From Sulfurimonas sp. (lineage in GTDB: Bacteria > Campylobacterota > Campylobacteria > Campylobacterales > Sulfurimonadaceae): DNA of 7,953 nt. Made by a program: the position numbers and the translations under genes. The notes under the pieces were generated by a model. That model saw only the letters and a program-made list of their open reading frames with translations, searched no databases and was not told the DNA's origin. The DNA lies in contig JALUZQ010000155.1 in assembly GCA_027011725.1 (NCBI GenBank), forward strand, positions 1 to 7,953, given 5' to 3'. Shown one piece after another: positions 1-6,143 of this stretch (position 1 is its first letter; each line of letters opens with the position of its first letter).

Positions 1-470
1 GCTTGTCCGGGTTTTAGGTTCCGAGCTACTATAAATTTTTTCACTATCGTCTGTGGCTTACTTTTATCTATGCCAAAACCGCTTGTGAAAAAATCAAAGA
101 AACCACTCGGTTTATAAAAGTTCCCACCCTTGACATTTCCGGTTGCATGCCCTTTGTTGACAAGTTTTATCTCAAGTGTTACCTTCCCTATTGGATAGTT
201 ACCTACATTCTTCACAACACCTGTATATGATATACGTTCCACACTCAGAAGTCGCTTATTCTTCAGCTCATACAACTTTACCTGTTTTGTATATTTATCC
301 ACAACAAATATGGAAAAAACTGCCATAAAAACAGTTATGAGCGTCACTGTAAAAAGCATGGAGTAGCGCATCTTAACCTTAGGCTCTTTAAGTGCTCGAA
401 TAATACCGACAATAAAAATAACAAATATGATTCCCAGCACAATATAGTGCCATATATTTAACAAACTCAT
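1..470 (-). CDS. DUF2393-like two-TM membrane protein, C-terminus cut off by window edge
   Basis: An open frame runs from an ATG at 470-468 off the left edge, giving 156 codons with no stop. The N-terminus has two hydrophobic segments (about residues 9-27 and 38-57) with a short basic link. A soluble, beta-rich part follows, containing a pattern like YTGVVKNVGNYPIGKVTLE at about 82-100, as in small extracytoplasmic beta-sandwich domains. The layout matches the gene just upstream, so the two are probably paralogues of the DUF2393 group that I associate with Campylobacterota. Function is unknown. The ATG overlaps the upstream stop as ATGA, and an AGGAG at 481-485 lies 10 nt before it, inside the upstream gene, so translation is probably coupled. 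It is the last gene of the operon visible here. The coding call is strong; the family name is from recall. Confidence 0.8.
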   Translation of the reverse strand, partial: MSLLNIWHYIVLGIIFVIFIVGIIRALKEPKVKMRYSMLFTVTLITVFMAVFSIFVVDKYTKQVKLYELKNKRLLSVERISYTGVVKNVGNYPIGKVTLEIKLVNKGHATGNVKGGNFYKPSGFFDFFTSGFGIDKSKPQTIVKKFIVARNLKPGQ

Positions 471-979
471 CGACAATCAGCTCCTAGCGTAAGATTATAC
501 TCCTTAGAGTATCTAAAAGGTTCTACAAACATCTTAAACTCTTGAGTAGTGCCTTTTGGTATGTTATGCAATACTAAGGTACTGCGTTTAAGAGGTTTGA
601 GTTTATAGATGTAATTTTTTAATTCATTTGACGTAGATTTATAGACAGTAGCCCTTACCTTACACTCTTTAAAATCAAATTTCGATTCGTTACTAATCGT
701 TCCATGTACGACAATGGCATCTACAAAGGTAAGTTTTTTTTGTGAAATGAGTTTTGTGGAGTTTTGAAAGAGATATTTATGGAGTTCTATATACCCAAGT
801 GTCGGACCTAACAGGAGAGTAGCAAAACCAAAGAGCACAAAAAAGATGGCTAAAACAAGTCGCTTTCGTAATAAAACAGCCAAAATAATAAAAAGAATGA
901 AAAGAGTAAACGCAGCACCAAAAAGTATATAATCGTAAATTAAGAGATTATGTACAAAGGTGAGGATTTTCTCTTTCAT
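467..979 (-). CDS. DUF2393-like two-TM membrane protein (170 aa)
   Basis: A complete frame of 170 residues. Two membrane segments (about 15-37 and 41-63) flank a basic turn (LLRKRLV), and a soluble domain of about 100 residues follows. That domain has alternating beta-like strands and two cysteines (C106 and C169, the second at the C-terminus). By the positive-inside rule the soluble part is on whichever side follows TM2; a periplasmic site would need an extra crossing or inverted topology, so its location is open. I start at the ATG (979) because a GAG lies 6 nt upstream; the TTG one codon earlier has that GAG only 3 nt away. The gene begins 8 bp after the hisIE stop and overlaps the next gene by 4 bp, so it belongs to the same operon. 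Its architecture is shared with the downstream gene, suggesting a duplicated pair. No catalytic motif was recognised; family assignment DUF2393 is from recall. Confidence 0.8.
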   Translation of the reverse strand: MKEKILTFVHNLLIYDYILFGAAFTLFILFIILAVLLRKRLVLAIFFVLFGFATLLLGPTLGYIELHKYLFQNSTKLISQKKLTFVDAIVVHGTISNESKFDFKECKVRATVYKSTSNELKNYIYKLKPLKRSTLVLHNIPKGTTQEFKMFVEPFRYSKEYNLTLGADCR

Positions 980-987
980 CAAGTGCT

Positions 988-1668
988 CTAATCTTTTCTT
1001 GAGTTTTTCTCAGCGATACCGCTCATACCAAACCTGCGAGCCAGTTCTTGTTTGATTCTATCAGGCGAGATATTTTTCGAAGCGAGTGCTACAAGCATAT
1101 GATAGGTCAAATCTGCTGCTTCATAGACCATCTCATCTTCATCATCATCTTTATGAGCAAAACAGTACTCTCCGGCCTCTTCTACAACTTTTTTGAGTAT
1201 TGTATTTTCACCTTTGTGTAAAAGTTTTGCAGTCCATGAGGTTTCAGGGTCTGCATATTTACGCTCTTGAATGGTATGATAGAGCGTATCTATCACACCA
1301 TATGCTTCTTGCGTATCTACTTCTACGGCTGCGTTTACTTCGCCGCTCTCAAGCTCTGTAAAGAAGCATGACTTACGTCCTGTATGGCATGCTACACCGT
1401 TTTGTTTGACTTTTATCAAAAGAGTGTCATTGTCACAGTCAATAAAAAAAGATTCTATCTCCTGTGTATGCCCACTGCTCTCACCCTTTTTCCAAATGCG
1501 CTGTTTACTTCTTGAGAAGTAGTGAGCAGTTTTTGTCTCTAACGAAAGCGTAAGCGCCTCTTTATTCATATAAGCCATCATCAACACTTCATTTGTAGTG
1601 CTCTCTTGTACGATAACAGGCAAAAGCTCCTGCTTCTGCCAGTCAACTCTTTTGAGAATCTCTTCCAT
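988..1668 (-). CDS. hisIE: Bifunctional phosphoribosyl-AMP cyclohydrolase / phosphoribosyl-ATP pyrophosphatase
   Basis: This cytoplasmic enzyme carries out steps 2 and 3 of histidine synthesis: the HisE domain hydrolyses PR-ATP to PR-AMP and the HisI domain opens the purine ring. The HisI half (about residues 5-110) has DCDND (77-81), supplying Mg-binding aspartates, and GVACHTGRKSC (91-101), whose cysteines belong to the zinc site. The HisE half (about 125-225) is an all-alpha MazG-like fold with VVEEAGE (161-167) and YEAADLTYH (182-190), giving the acidic ExxE...ExxD metal-binding pattern. At 226 aa it has the usual length of fused HisIE and no key residue is missing. The ATG is preferred over the GTG one codon upstream, which overlaps the SPFH stop as TAGTG; neither has a strong Shine-Dalgarno, so coupling to the upstream gene is likely. 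Other his genes are not in the window. Confidence 0.96.
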   Translation of the reverse strand: MEEILKRVDWQKQELLPVIVQESTTNEVLMMAYMNKEALTLSLETKTAHYFSRSKQRIWKKGESSGHTQEIESFFIDCDNDTLLIKVKQNGVACHTGRKSCFFTELESGEVNAAVEVDTQEAYGVIDTLYHTIQERKYADPETSWTAKLLHKGENTILKKVVEEAGEYCFAHKDDDEDEMVYEAADLTYHMLVALASKNISPDRIKQELARRFGMSGIAEKNSRKD

Positions 1669-1670
1669 CA

Positions 1671-2786
1671 CTATTTCGCTGTTGTTCTTTGCTTAGCATC
1701 TTTCATATCTACCCAAATATTTGGAGTAGATCCGCCAGGTGTTAAGAAGATTTTTGCATCTTTATTCTCACGCAATGCATCATTGAACTTCGTTTGCACT
1801 TTCATCTGCTCTAGCTGCAGGAGTTTCGGTGTTAATGATTTTGCAATGAGTACATTTGCTTTTGCATTTGCCTGTGCTTCAATAGTCACGGCATCTGCTT
1901 TACCTTGCGCTTCAATTCTTGCTTGTTGTGCTACACCACGAGCCTCAGCTTCACGTTTGAGTGCCTCTTGTTTTGCACGTTGTACCTCTTGTTCAGCACG
2001 TTGTACTTCTTGTTTTGCAAGTTGTACGCGTTCAATTTGATCTTTTACTTTTGCAGGCAAAATGATGTCACGCAGTTGAATTGACTGTAAAATTACAGGA
2101 GAGTTCTTCAAACTCTTTATACTTTTTTGAATCCCCTCTTCAATTGCTGCGGCAATTGTATTACGCAACACTGGAATAGACTCTGCATCATACTTTCCGA
2201 CAACATTACGAACAACATCACGAACAACAGGGTTGATGATCTTGTCTTCCCAGCTAAAGCCCCAGTTTGAAATAGTTTGAGCAGCATATTGTGCATTGAG
2301 TCTATACTGTACCGTCAGTTCTATAGAGACAGGAAGTCCACGTTTATCAAGTACCGTAATCGCAGGTTTTGTGATGATTCCCGAAGCATTGGAGTTTGTC
2401 TCGATTCTGTTTGCATAGTTAATAATACGCACTTTCGTATCGACCACATAAACCTTTTGAATTACAGGAATAATAAAGTGCAGCCCCGGAAGCAGTGCTT
2501 GTTCTTGGTACTTACCATTTGTACTCAAAATACCACGCTCACCCTCTTGGATGATAGTAAAAGGTTTTGCAAGTACAAGTAAAATCACAAGCCCGATAAT
2601 CACATACATAATTCCAGCTTTACCACCACCGAAATTAAAGTCCATATTTGGCATTTGTGGACCTTTTGGTCCTCCACTGTTGCCACCGCCAGAGTTCGAC
2701 TGCTTGTTAAAACCGCCGCCTTCACTCTTCTTTTTGTTAAAATAATCATTCATATCTGATGCCATTAATACTCTCTCTTGTTTCAT
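1671..2786 (-). CDS. SPFH/Band 7 (HflK/prohibitin-like) membrane protein
   Basis: A 371-residue single-span membrane protein. Order of parts: a hydrophilic N-terminus with MNDYFNKKK (12-20), a Gly/Asn/Pro-rich linker (about 23-56), one transmembrane helix (about 57-73, GIMYVIIGLVILLVLAK), an SPFH/Band 7 domain (about 75-255, opening with the typical EGERGILSTNGKY), a Gln/Glu/Ala-rich coiled coil (about 250-315), and a C-terminal tail. The Gly-rich region before the TM recalls HflK. Known relatives form large membrane rings that scaffold or restrain proteases such as FtsH, but the client here is unknown. No hflC-like partner follows, so it may form homo-oligomers. The start is supported by AGGAA 5 nt upstream (2792-2796). 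A second candidate at 2765 (M8, MASDMNDYF) is preceded by GAGAG and cannot be excluded. The stop overlaps the GTG alternative start of hisIE; ilvE ends 12 bp upstream. Confidence 0.9.
   Translation of the reverse strand: MKQERVLMASDMNDYFNKKKSEGGGFNKQSNSGGGNSGGPKGPQMPNMDFNFGGGKAGIMYVIIGLVILLVLAKPFTIIQEGERGILSTNGKYQEQALLPGLHFIIPVIQKVYVVDTKVRIINYANRIETNSNASGIITKPAITVLDKRGLPVSIELTVQYRLNAQYAAQTISNWGFSWEDKIINPVVRDVVRNVVGKYDAESIPVLRNTIAAAIEEGIQKSIKSLKNSPVILQSIQLRDIILPAKVKDQIERVQLAKQEVQRAEQEVQRAKQEALKREAEARGVAQQARIEAQGKADAVTIEAQANAKANVLIAKSLTPKLLQLEQMKVQTKFNDALRENKDAKIFLTPGGSTPNIWVDMKDAKQRTTAK
1967..2029 (-). repeat. Three tandem 21-bp units encoding coiled-coil heptads
   Basis: Three adjacent 21-bp units (1967-1987, 1988-2008, 2009-2029) are 16-18 of 21 identical to each other. 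Being exactly seven codons long, they keep frame and encode the heptads VQLAKQE, VQRAEQE and VQRAKQE at residues 254-274 of the SPFH protein. The period matches one coiled-coil heptad, so unit gain or loss would lengthen the stalk without a frameshift. This looks like an internal duplication rather than an independent element. Confidence 0.75.
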
Positions 2787-2790
2787 TTAA

Positions 2791-2796
2791 GTTCCT
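2791..2796 (-). promoter_or_regulatory. Ribosome binding site of the SPFH gene
   Basis: Read on the minus strand this is AGGAAC, 4-5 nt before the ATG at 2786. It is among the clearest Shine-Dalgarno sequences in the operon, lies in the short gap after the ilvE stop, and favours the longer SPFH start over the internal ATG at 2765. Confidence 0.65.
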
Positions 2797-2798
2797 AA

Positions 2799-3725
2799 CT
2801 ACACTGCATCAACGTATGTTAAATAGTGCTCATATTTTTTGTTTCTTCCAAAGACTATATCAAAATAGCCACTCTGAATAATTGCCGTAATTTCACCACG
2901 TGAACCAGAACCTATCTCTCTTGCATCTACAAGGGCAATAGGTGTAATCTCTGCTGCAGTTCCTGTCAAAAATGCCTCATCTGCGACATAGACCTCTTCA
3001 CGAGTAATACGACGGCGAGTTACAGTATAACCCATATCTTCAGCCATCTCTATAACCATTTTCTGTGTGATCGATGCAAGTGCATTATCACTTGGCGGTG
3101 TAATGATCTCACCATCTTTTATCATAAAAAACGCAGCACCACTCGCCTCTGCCACATACCCTTGGTCATCCAAAAGCAATGCTTCATCATAACCGCAGTC
3201 TATCGCTTCATATTTTGCCATTTGTGAGTTTAGATAGTTTGCTGTCGCTTTTGCTTTACCCATGTTAGAAGTATTTGCAGGTCTTGTCATAGAGACGATT
3301 TTTAAGCGAATTCCTTTACGCATTCCCTCTTCTCCGAGGTAAGCACCCCACTCCCATGCAGCCACGGCAGTCTCAACCGGTGCATCTTTATGGTACAGAC
3401 CCATTACGCCGTACCCAAGAAATGCAAAAGGACGTAAGTAGACATTATCACCTGTAAATTCATTTTTACGAACCAGCTCTATTTGCGCTAAGTTAAGCTC
3501 TTCTACCGTAAAAGGAATGTCTATCAGTGTCATCTTTGCAGACTCTTTGAGTCTTTTTGTGTGGTCATTCAAACGAAATATAGCATAGCCTCTGTCTGTT
3601 TTGTATGCTTTTGTTCCTTCAATAACGCCATTTCCGTAGTGAATTGTGTGTGTAAGTACGTGTACCTTAGCATCTTCCCATGCTACAAATTTTCCATTCA
3701 TCCAAATGTATTTGGCTGCGTCCAT
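2799..3725 (-). CDS. ilvE: Branched-chain amino acid aminotransferase
   Basis: A cytoplasmic PLP enzyme of fold type IV that transfers the amino group between glutamate and the 2-oxo acids of leucine, isoleucine and valine. It has 308 residues, the normal length for IlvE. Diagnostic segments: HYGNGVIEGTKAY near the N-terminus, the PLP lysine in KAKATANYLNS (K159 in this numbering, aligning with E. coli K160), the YDEALLLD strand, the cofactor-binding glutamate in YVAEASG (E193, against E. coli E194), and FLTGTAAEITPI near the C-terminus. The start is set at ATG 3725, because the TTG-GAG four codons upstream is itself part of the Shine-Dalgarno (GGAG, 6 nt before the ATG) and the protein then begins MDAAKYIWMNG, as expected. 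It is the promoter-proximal gene of the operon. A D-amino-acid or aminodeoxychorismate enzyme of the same fold is less likely given length and motifs. Confidence 0.95.
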   Translation of the reverse strand: MDAAKYIWMNGKFVAWEDAKVHVLTHTIHYGNGVIEGTKAYKTDRGYAIFRLNDHTKRLKESAKMTLIDIPFTVEELNLAQIELVRKNEFTGDNVYLRPFAFLGYGVMGLYHKDAPVETAVAAWEWGAYLGEEGMRKGIRLKIVSMTRPANTSNMGKAKATANYLNSQMAKYEAIDCGYDEALLLDDQGYVAEASGAAFFMIKDGEIITPPSDNALASITQKMVIEMAEDMGYTVTRRRITREEVYVADEAFLTGTAAEITPIALVDAREIGSGSRGEITAIIQSGYFDIVFGRNKKYEHYLTYVDAV

Positions 3726-3755
3726 TAAAATCTCCAAATTGTTATAATTGTTGCT

Positions 3756-3761
3756 ATTTTA
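3756..3761 (-). promoter_or_regulatory. Putative -10 element for the ilvE operon
   Basis: On the minus strand TAAAAT reads at this position, after a TTGGA stretch. It would place the transcription start near 3749 and give a leader of about 24 nt containing the GGAG Shine-Dalgarno. No convincing -35 hexamer is seen; Campylobacterota sigma-70 promoters usually lack one and rely on AT-periodic upstream sequence. The region is so AT-rich that other -10 sites are possible. Confidence 0.35.
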
Positions 3762-3841
3762 TCCAAATAGATATTAACATACTATTATGAATTCTTCTTT
3801 TCTTATATGGCATTTGATTGGTTTATACAAATATTCAATAA

Positions 3842-3857
3842 AAATTATATATAATTT
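3842..3857 (+). promoter_or_regulatory. AT palindrome carrying the putative -10 of the plus-strand desaturase
   Basis: AAATTATATATAATTT is a perfect 16-bp palindrome, and its right half contains TATAAT (3850-3855), a consensus -10. A start of transcription near 3862 would give a leader of about 23 nt that includes AAGG at 3873-3876. The rest of the divergent gap (3726-3884) is AT-rich sequence with no small gene that I can support. The -10 is likely; a regulator-binding role for the palindrome is a guess. Confidence 0.45.
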
Positions 3858-3872
3858 CATAAAAAATATTAT

Positions 3873-3887
3873 AAGGCGAAAGAGTTG
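3873..3887 (+). promoter_or_regulatory. Ribosome binding site and TTG start of desaturase 1
   Basis: AAGG (3873-3876) lies 8 nt before a TTG codon at 3885-3887. No in-frame ATG or GTG occurs between this TTG and the upstream in-frame TAA at 3852-3854. The next in-frame ATG is at residue 155, inside the second histidine box, so the TTG is effectively forced as the start. Confidence 0.7.
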
Positions 3888-5081
3888 TCAAAAATAGAAA
3901 CACCCATACAGGTACAAAAAGAGGGCTACACTCCTTACGAAGAGGTAGATAAAGAGCAACTACAGCGTGACATCGATGCGATCAAAAAAACCATAAAGGT
4001 CACAGAAGAAGATTTCCAACATCTTTTAAAATTGGAACGATGGGGAAAATTTGCAAGCTATGGAGGCTTTGCACTCATAGCACTTGTAGCTATTTTAAAT
4101 AGTTTTGATTCAGGGCTTTCCCTCTTTGACTTTTGGTTCTTTGGCATCATTGGCGCATTTCTTATAGGGGTAGGAAATGTTGCACGTTGGTCAAATGTCA
4201 CTCATCCTATTTTACACGGTGCGTATGATAAAGTGCCAAACATTCCACACCGCTATACAAAAGCAGGCTTTGCAGCAGGCAAACGCAGATATATTGACTG
4301 GCTTGACTGGATAAAACCAGACGCTTGGGCTTATGAGCATAACATCATGCACCACTATCATCTTGGTGAGCTTGATGACCCTGACAATGTAGAAAAAAAT
4401 CTTGAATGGCTCCATAAAAAAAATATTCCGATGTGGATGAAGTATGCTGTTATTTACATCTTTGCAGGTTTTTGGAAAATCCTCTACTATGCACCAAATA
4501 CACTGCGTATCTTAAAAAACAAAGATGCGAAAGTACAAAAACTCCGTGAAACGCAGCAGTTAGAATACTCCCCTTTTACAAAAAGCGGTCGTGAACTGTG
4601 GCGTGAATACTATCTGCCGTATGGTCTTTTTCAGTTTGTCTTTTTACCGCTTCTTTTTCTTCCGTTTGGCTGGTCTGCGGTAGGGACTGCGTTTGGCTTT
4701 TTAGTACTCGGAGAAATATTTGCGAACCTGCACTCATTTTTGGTCATCGTTCCAAACCACTCTGCAGAAGATATTTACCAGTTTGAGACAGCACATAAAT
4801 CACAAGGTGAGTACTACCTGCGCCAAATTATGGGAAGTGTGAACTACAACACAGGAACAGACCTCATCGACTTCCTGCACGGTTTTTTAAACTACCAGAT
4901 AGAGCACCACCTTTTTCCAAATATGCCAAGCAGTTACTATCAAAAAATGCAGCCAATCGTAAAAGATATATGTAAAAAACATAATTTGGAGTACCGTCAG
5001 GAGTCTGTATTTAAAAGAATTTTAATGACACTTGATCTTATGGTAGGAAAAACGAAAGTCTTACGAGTAGAGGGAGTCTAA
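3885..5081 (+). CDS. Membrane-bound fatty acid desaturase 1 (histidine-box, di-iron)
   Basis: A 398-residue integral membrane protein of the FA_desaturase family, which uses O2 and an electron donor to introduce a double bond into an acyl chain. Three histidine boxes are visible: HPILH (107-111), HNIMHHYH (152-159) and QIEHH (338-342), with further histidines at H283 (NLHSF) and H292 (PNHS) that may complete the di-iron site. Hydrophobic segments lie at about 57-72, 83-98, 184-202 and 245-289. The N-terminal 50 residues are charged and probably helical, and no cytochrome b5 domain is fused, so the electron donor is separate. The third box with leading Gln is typical of front-end and acyl-lipid desaturases, but the first two boxes and the ELDDPDNVE segment after box two differ from the well-known delta-6 group. 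Substrate and regiochemistry cannot be told from sequence. It starts at TTG and is transcribed away from ilvE. Confidence 0.9.
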   Translation: MSKIETPIQVQKEGYTPYEEVDKEQLQRDIDAIKKTIKVTEEDFQHLLKLERWGKFASYGGFALIALVAILNSFDSGLSLFDFWFFGIIGAFLIGVGNVARWSNVTHPILHGAYDKVPNIPHRYTKAGFAAGKRRYIDWLDWIKPDAWAYEHNIMHHYHLGELDDPDNVEKNLEWLHKKNIPMWMKYAVIYIFAGFWKILYYAPNTLRILKNKDAKVQKLRETQQLEYSPFTKSGRELWREYYLPYGLFQFVFLPLLFLPFGWSAVGTAFGFLVLGEIFANLHSFLVIVPNHSAEDIYQFETAHKSQGEYYLRQIMGSVNYNTGTDLIDFLHGFLNYQIEHHLFPNMPSSYYQKMQPIVKDICKKHNLEYRQESVFKRILMTLDLMVGKTKVLRVEGV

Positions 5082-5084
5082 AGC

Positions 5085-5105
5085 GAAGAAGTTTAATACT
5101 TCTTC
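5085..5105. terminator. Hairpin at the junction of the convergent desaturase genes
   Basis: GAAGAAGT (5085-5092), a 5-nt loop TTAAT, and ACTTCTTC (5098-5105) form a perfect 8-bp stem. A further AGC/GCT pairing is possible past one bulged base. It sits 3 bp after the plus-strand stop, and its loop and right arm encode the last codons of the minus-strand gene. Neither side has a real T-tract (weak CTTTAG on the minus side), so a bidirectional terminator is likely but not certain. Confidence 0.45.
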
Positions 5106-6067
5106 AGCTCACTGTTTATCTGCACATACGCCTCCAAAATTCCCGTTTCAAAGTAGTTTATGTTATGTCTTTTTGCAAATGCTTTTGTAATCTTTTGCAC
5201 CTTTAAAAGATTAAATCGTGGTGCTTTTGGAAAGAGATGGTGTTCTATTTGCGTGTTGAGTCCACCATAGAACCAATGTACGATCATACCGCCGCGAAGA
5301 GAGCGTGAACCTCGCATCTGTAACTCCATCCAAGAGAGCTTACTGCCAACTTCATTGTCAAAGACCTCACACCCTAAATGGTTGGTAATAAATCCAAACG
5401 CAAGCCATGGAGAGAGGGTAAAGTTCAGTGTCAACGCCACGATAAGAGCTTCATTCAGAGGCAGAAAATAGAAAACAGGTCCCCAAATAATCGGCCAATG
5501 CAGCAGCATTAAAGCAAACTCACCCCATTTTTTTCTTACAATCACAAACTTATACGACTGTGCAATAAACGCAGGATACATAAAGAACATCGCACCCCAA
5601 AAGACAAGATACTTTGTCTTTCTTAGCCAGGCTTTATTCCCTTTCTTATGTGTAAAAGCACCATCCATTGCGTTTATATCTACATCTTTCTCGACAATAT
5701 TACACCAGGTATGATGATTGACATTATGTTTAAAGTCCCACCAAGAGGAGGAGTTACTTAAAATGATTGCAGCAAAAGGGTAGCTGAGTTTGAAAGAGAG
5801 AGATTTGTCTTTAAAATATTGTCTATGAAGAATATCATGTGAGACAAAGACAGCACGGGTGAAAACAAGGCTCATAAAGAGCCCTAGAAGAATACTTTTA
5901 TACGGGTAAGCAATAGGAATTGCATCCCAATGAAACAGGGCATAATCAATCAACGCCATACTCAAGATGATCGCAACCATCTCAATGCTCCCACGAATGG
6001 GAACTCTTTTTAAGAGACCAGCGTCTCTTACCTCTTGCTTTAGCTCTTCAAACATCTCTTTAGACAT
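5093..6067 (-). CDS. Membrane-bound fatty acid desaturase 2 (delta-6/front-end-like, no cytochrome b5)
   Basis: A second desaturase, only distantly like its neighbour. In 324-aa numbering the boxes are HDILH (77-81), HNVNHH (114-119) and QIEHH (273-277), with NH (229-230) and H264 as further possible ligands. The stretch from WDFKHNVNHHTW to VEKDVDI resembles the second-box region of cyanobacterial delta-6 acyl-lipid desaturases (DesD type), and the QIEHHLFP box fits that front-end group. Hydrophobic segments occur at about 28-46, 55-78, 98-106, 155-172 and 186-223. The start at ATG 6067 is preferred: GGTGG (minus strand, 6073-6077) lies 5 nt before it, while an ATG four codons upstream (6079) has no Shine-Dalgarno. 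No cytochrome b5 domain is present. It could be co-transcribed with the porin 76 bp upstream or use its own promoter. Substrate is unknown. Confidence 0.9.
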   Translation of the reverse strand: MSKEMFEELKQEVRDAGLLKRVPIRGSIEMVAIILSMALIDYALFHWDAIPIAYPYKSILLGLFMSLVFTRAVFVSHDILHRQYFKDKSLSFKLSYPFAAIILSNSSSWWDFKHNVNHHTWCNIVEKDVDINAMDGAFTHKKGNKAWLRKTKYLVFWGAMFFMYPAFIAQSYKFVIVRKKWGEFALMLLHWPIIWGPVFYFLPLNEALIVALTLNFTLSPWLAFGFITNHLGCEVFDNEVGSKLSWMELQMRGSRSLRGGMIVHWFYGGLNTQIEHHLFPKAPRFNLLKVQKITKAFAKRHNINYFETGILEAYVQINSELKKY

Positions 6068-6087
6068 AGCTACCACCATCTATTTAT

Positions 6088-6093
6088 ATAATA
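6088..6093 (-). promoter_or_regulatory. Possible -10 element for desaturase 2
   Basis: TATTAT on the minus strand, within an AT-rich run in the gap 6080-6143 between the porin stop and this gene. Transcription would begin near 6081, leaving a very short leader that still includes the GGTGG Shine-Dalgarno of the 6067 start and would make the 6079 ATG almost leaderless. No clear terminator follows the porin gene, so read-through is also possible. Confidence 0.3.
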
Positions 6094-6143
6094 TCTAATG
6101 ATAACCTTTATTTGCTGAGACTATCTGAATTTTAAGCTTTTTA

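Noticed and set aside
1606..2040. Open frame of 144 codons on the plus strand, rich in Cys, Ala and Ser
   Set aside because: It lies antisense to hisIE and the SPFH gene. Its odd composition and repeats come from reading the coiled-coil heptad codons backwards, and no family is recognisable.
2277..2745. Two short plus-strand open frames (2277-2582 and 2551-2745)
   Set aside because: Both are antisense to the well-supported SPFH gene. The Pro-rich one is simply the reverse of the Gly-rich linker.
3726..3737. Longer ilvE start at TTG 3737
   Set aside because: The TTG-GAG codons form the Shine-Dalgarno (GGAG) for ATG 3725, which gives the N-terminus expected for IlvE.
4212..4415. Minus-strand open frame of 67 codons
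   Set aside because: It is antisense to the histidine-box region of desaturase 1, with no ribosome binding site or homology signal.
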